Below, piece after piece: positions 40,473 to 41,838 of a DNA stretch of 41,838 bases. This DNA comes from Clostridia bacterium UC5.1-1D2. Lineage in GTDB: Bacteria > Bacillota > Clostridia > Lachnospirales > Lachnospiraceae. Numbering within the stretch: position 1 is the first letter of the stretch; each line of letters opens with the position of its first letter. Made by a program: the position numbers and the translations under genes. The notes under the pieces were generated by a model that was given only the letters and a program-made list of their open reading frames with translations, was not told where the DNA came from and did not search any database. The stretch spans positions 1 to 41,838 of the forward strand of contig BBZN01000038.1 of assembly GCA_001304855.1 (NCBI GenBank). Direction: 5' to 3'.

Positions 40473-41429
40473 CTAGAACTGCACTACGTCTCTTAGCGCC
40501 TCTGCCGGTTCCACAGCCTCCCCGTAAAGGACCGGTCCTTCACCGCGATATTCTTTCTGGTACTCGATGCCGATTTTTGCGCGGACCTTCACCCACTGCT
40601 TTGTTTTATAGCGCTCCGCATCATGCCATTTACACATAAAGCCCAGAAATGTCATATCTGCCTCACAGCAGGTCATGGCCATGCGTCCCGGAACAAACTG
40701 TCCCTTTGGAAATTTGGGGGACTTCAGTACCATTGCGGTGAATTCCACCACTTTATCCCTGTAACGCTCCGGCTGGTCCATACAGTCAATATACCAGATT
40801 CCATAGTCCTCGGGTTTTATCTCTATCACATCCCCGCTGAGATCATAGGGCAGATCTTCCTCCAAAGCGGACTGCTCAATCTCCCCCTCCGCATCCTCCA
40901 GCACAATCTCGCTGTCCCGGCTCATAGCCCGGATGGTACGGCGGTAGGCGGTGAGCTTTTCATCGGGAATATCGTCGCAGCGGTTTACAACCACCAGCTC
41001 CGAGCCGCGCAGCATAGCGCCCAAAAGAGGCTTCATATTCTGGACATAAAGTTCAAAGGTGGAGCCGTCGATAATGGTGATCTGCTGGTAAATCGTCCAG
41101 TCCTCAGGAAGCTTCAAATCATCCTGGTTCCACATGCCGTTCCACTCCATCAAAACCCGCTCCGGCTGGTAAATAACTTCCAGTTCATTGAGATACTGCG
41201 GAGTCAGCTTCTCAAACTCGTCCACATATACCACCGCAGTGCGGCTGTCCTTCAGCTGCTTTTCATTGTACTCCACATCCCCTTCCTCGCATACAATAAG
41301 AAGGGTCTTTCCCTGTGCCTGAAAATACTCCTGGCCCATGGTAAAGTCAAGAAACTGGGTCTTTCCCGCCTCCAGAAAACCATTGACTAAAAACAGGGGC
41401 ATAATGTTATCTTCGATCTCATAAGCCAT
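40473..41429 (-). CDS. CobW-like GTP-binding protein
   Basis: An intact 318-aa G3E-family (CobW/HypB/UreG) protein. The N-terminus PLFLVNGFLEAGKTQFLDF holds an atypical Walker A (GFLEAGKT), then LLIVCEEGDVEYN, Walker B-like VLMEWNGMWN and NRCDD in the base-recognition position. The CobW CxCC metal motif is absent at the usual site, but CCEADMTF and CKWHD occur late. The C-terminal part (about 225-318, ITIIDGSTFELY before; YIDCMDQPERYRDKVVEFTA) differs from canonical CobW_C and suits a metal- or cofactor-handling paralogue. It lies 34 nt after the second CobW gene in the same direction, so the pair is likely co-transcribed. Confidence 0.83.
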   Translation of the reverse strand: MAYEIEDNIMPLFLVNGFLEAGKTQFLDFTMGQEYFQAQGKTLLIVCEEGDVEYNEKQLKDSRTAVVYVDEFEKLTPQYLNELEVIYQPERVLMEWNGMWNQDDLKLPEDWTIYQQITIIDGSTFELYVQNMKPLLGAMLRGSELVVVNRCDDIPDEKLTAYRRTIRAMSRDSEIVLEDAEGEIEQSALEEDLPYDLSGDVIEIKPEDYGIWYIDCMDQPERYRDKVVEFTAMVLKSPKFPKGQFVPGRMAMTCCEADMTFLGFMCKWHDAERYKTKQWVKVRAKIGIEYQKEYRGEGPVLYGEAVEPAEALRDVVQF

Positions 41430-41463
41430 AATTGTTTATCCTCACCAATCAAAACCTTTCTAT

Positions 41464-41838
41464 TCAGCTTCGTCCAAATACGCTGTTCAACTTTTCTTCC
41501 TCCAGGCTGCGCCGATGACACACACCTTTCCAGTATAATCCGGCTTTCCCTGGCGTATTTCATACTGCTGGGGAACCAGGTCAAAATACAGCCATTCGCC
41601 CGGATTCTCCGTAGGCAGCATACCTTTCGCCCTCAGCACCTGGCCGAACTCCTGGGTTTCAGCCATAGCGCTCAATAACTCATCCAGCTGGTCATAGGTA
41701 ACAGGAACAATCGTCTCCATTCCCCAGCTTGTAAACACTTCGTCTGCGTGATGGGCATGGTGATGGTCGTGGTCGTGGCCGCAGCCCTCCCCTTCATGGC
41801 CGTGGTGGTGGTCATGGCAACAGCCCTCCCCCTCATGG
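41464..41838 (-). CDS. CobW-type GTPase, C-terminal part (5' end outside window; frame broken near 3' end)
   Basis: Only the C-terminal region is visible. It begins with a His/Cys/Glu/Gly-rich linker (HEGEGCCHDHHHGHEGEGCG and HDHDHHHAHH), followed by a CobW_C domain (FTSWGMETIVPVTYDQLDEL; LPTENPGEWLYFDLVPQQYE). Such linkers bind zinc or nickel in G3E metallochaperones. One G or C is lost near 41505; repair gives GLEEEKLNSVFGRS with the stop at 41464-41466, whereas the visible frame stops at 41487. It lies upstream of the neighbouring CobW-like gene on the same strand. Confidence 0.85.
41763..41838. repeat. His/Cys-encoding repeat in the CobW linker
   Basis: Two near-repeats of ccctcccc(c/t)tcatgg with catgg/gtggtggtcatgg units (about 41788-41803 and 41823-41838). 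They encode the repeated H-E-G-E-G-C and HDH blocks. This low-complexity metal-binding tract may continue outside the window. Confidence 0.65.

Noticed and set aside
40623..41390. Plus-strand open frame of 255 codons
   Set aside because: Antisense to the intact CobW-like GTPase.

Overview
The window looks like a chromosomal segment from an anaerobic Firmicute of the Lachnospiraceae / Clostridium cluster XIVa type. Supporting signs are strong AGGAGG-type ribosome binding sites, TTGACA/TATAAT promoters with 17-nt spacers, two T-box leaders, a rubredoxin, a partial oxidative TCA branch and a uronate / Entner-Doudoroff sugar-acid cluster, at roughly half G+C by eye. Genus is not resolved. No rRNA, tRNA, CRISPR, insertion sequence or prophage was seen.

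The dominant technical feature is that about 50 single-base indels break 27 of the 36 genes. Most are one-base losses at G, C, A or T runs or doubled bases. Restoring one base at each junction gives a complete family protein, and every repaired gene length becomes divisible by three. I therefore treat these genes as intact in the organism and broken by sequence error. Each is given as one CDS over its full span, with the junctions stated.

Layout. 1-196 (-): exported repeat protein, cut by the window edge. 345-3158 (-): leuS with a T-box leader and promoter. 3155-4176 (-): a small beta-flower-like protein and an unknown protein. 4225-7910 (+): DUF1538 membrane protein, tandem PII protein and EndoQ-like endonuclease. 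8023-12852 (-): aconitase, citrate synthase and NAD isocitrate dehydrogenase, the branch from oxaloacetate to 2-oxoglutarate. 13032-14885: divergent CPBP protease and Crp/Fnr regulator. 14874-16942 (-): PAS-GGDEF-EAL protein and rubredoxin. 17153-19317 (-): an EF-G paralogue. 19556-23108 (+): aroF-tyrA-aroA. 23114-25126 (-): ZIP transporter, cytidylate-kinase-like protein and nicotinamidase-like hydrolase. 25423-28710 (+): a T-box-controlled ABC transporter whose apparent UGG specifier points to tryptophan. 28789-29499 (-): lipoprotein. 29774-33561 (-): two 2-keto-3-deoxygluconate kinases, KDPG aldolase and an IclR regulator. 33855-38038: uxaA (-) divergent from lacI-uxaC (+). 38256-39076 (-): aspartate racemase. 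39314-40276 (+): unknown helical protein. 40473-41838 (-): two CobW-type GTPases, one cut by the edge.

How the genes fit together. UxaC, UxaA, KdgK and Eda cover hexuronate breakdown to pyruvate and glyceraldehyde-3-phosphate; the tagaturonate/fructuronate reductase step is not in the window. Two regulators with separate palindromic sites appear to control it: LacI-type sites at uxaA/lacI and IclR-type sites at eda/iclR. The aro operon and the tryptophan transporter form an aromatic amino acid neighbourhood. I found no clearly unprecedented system. The most interesting leads are the DUF1538/tandem-PII pair, the T-box-based specificity of the transporter, the EF-G paralogue without its catalytic histidine, and the unknown helical protein at 39314.
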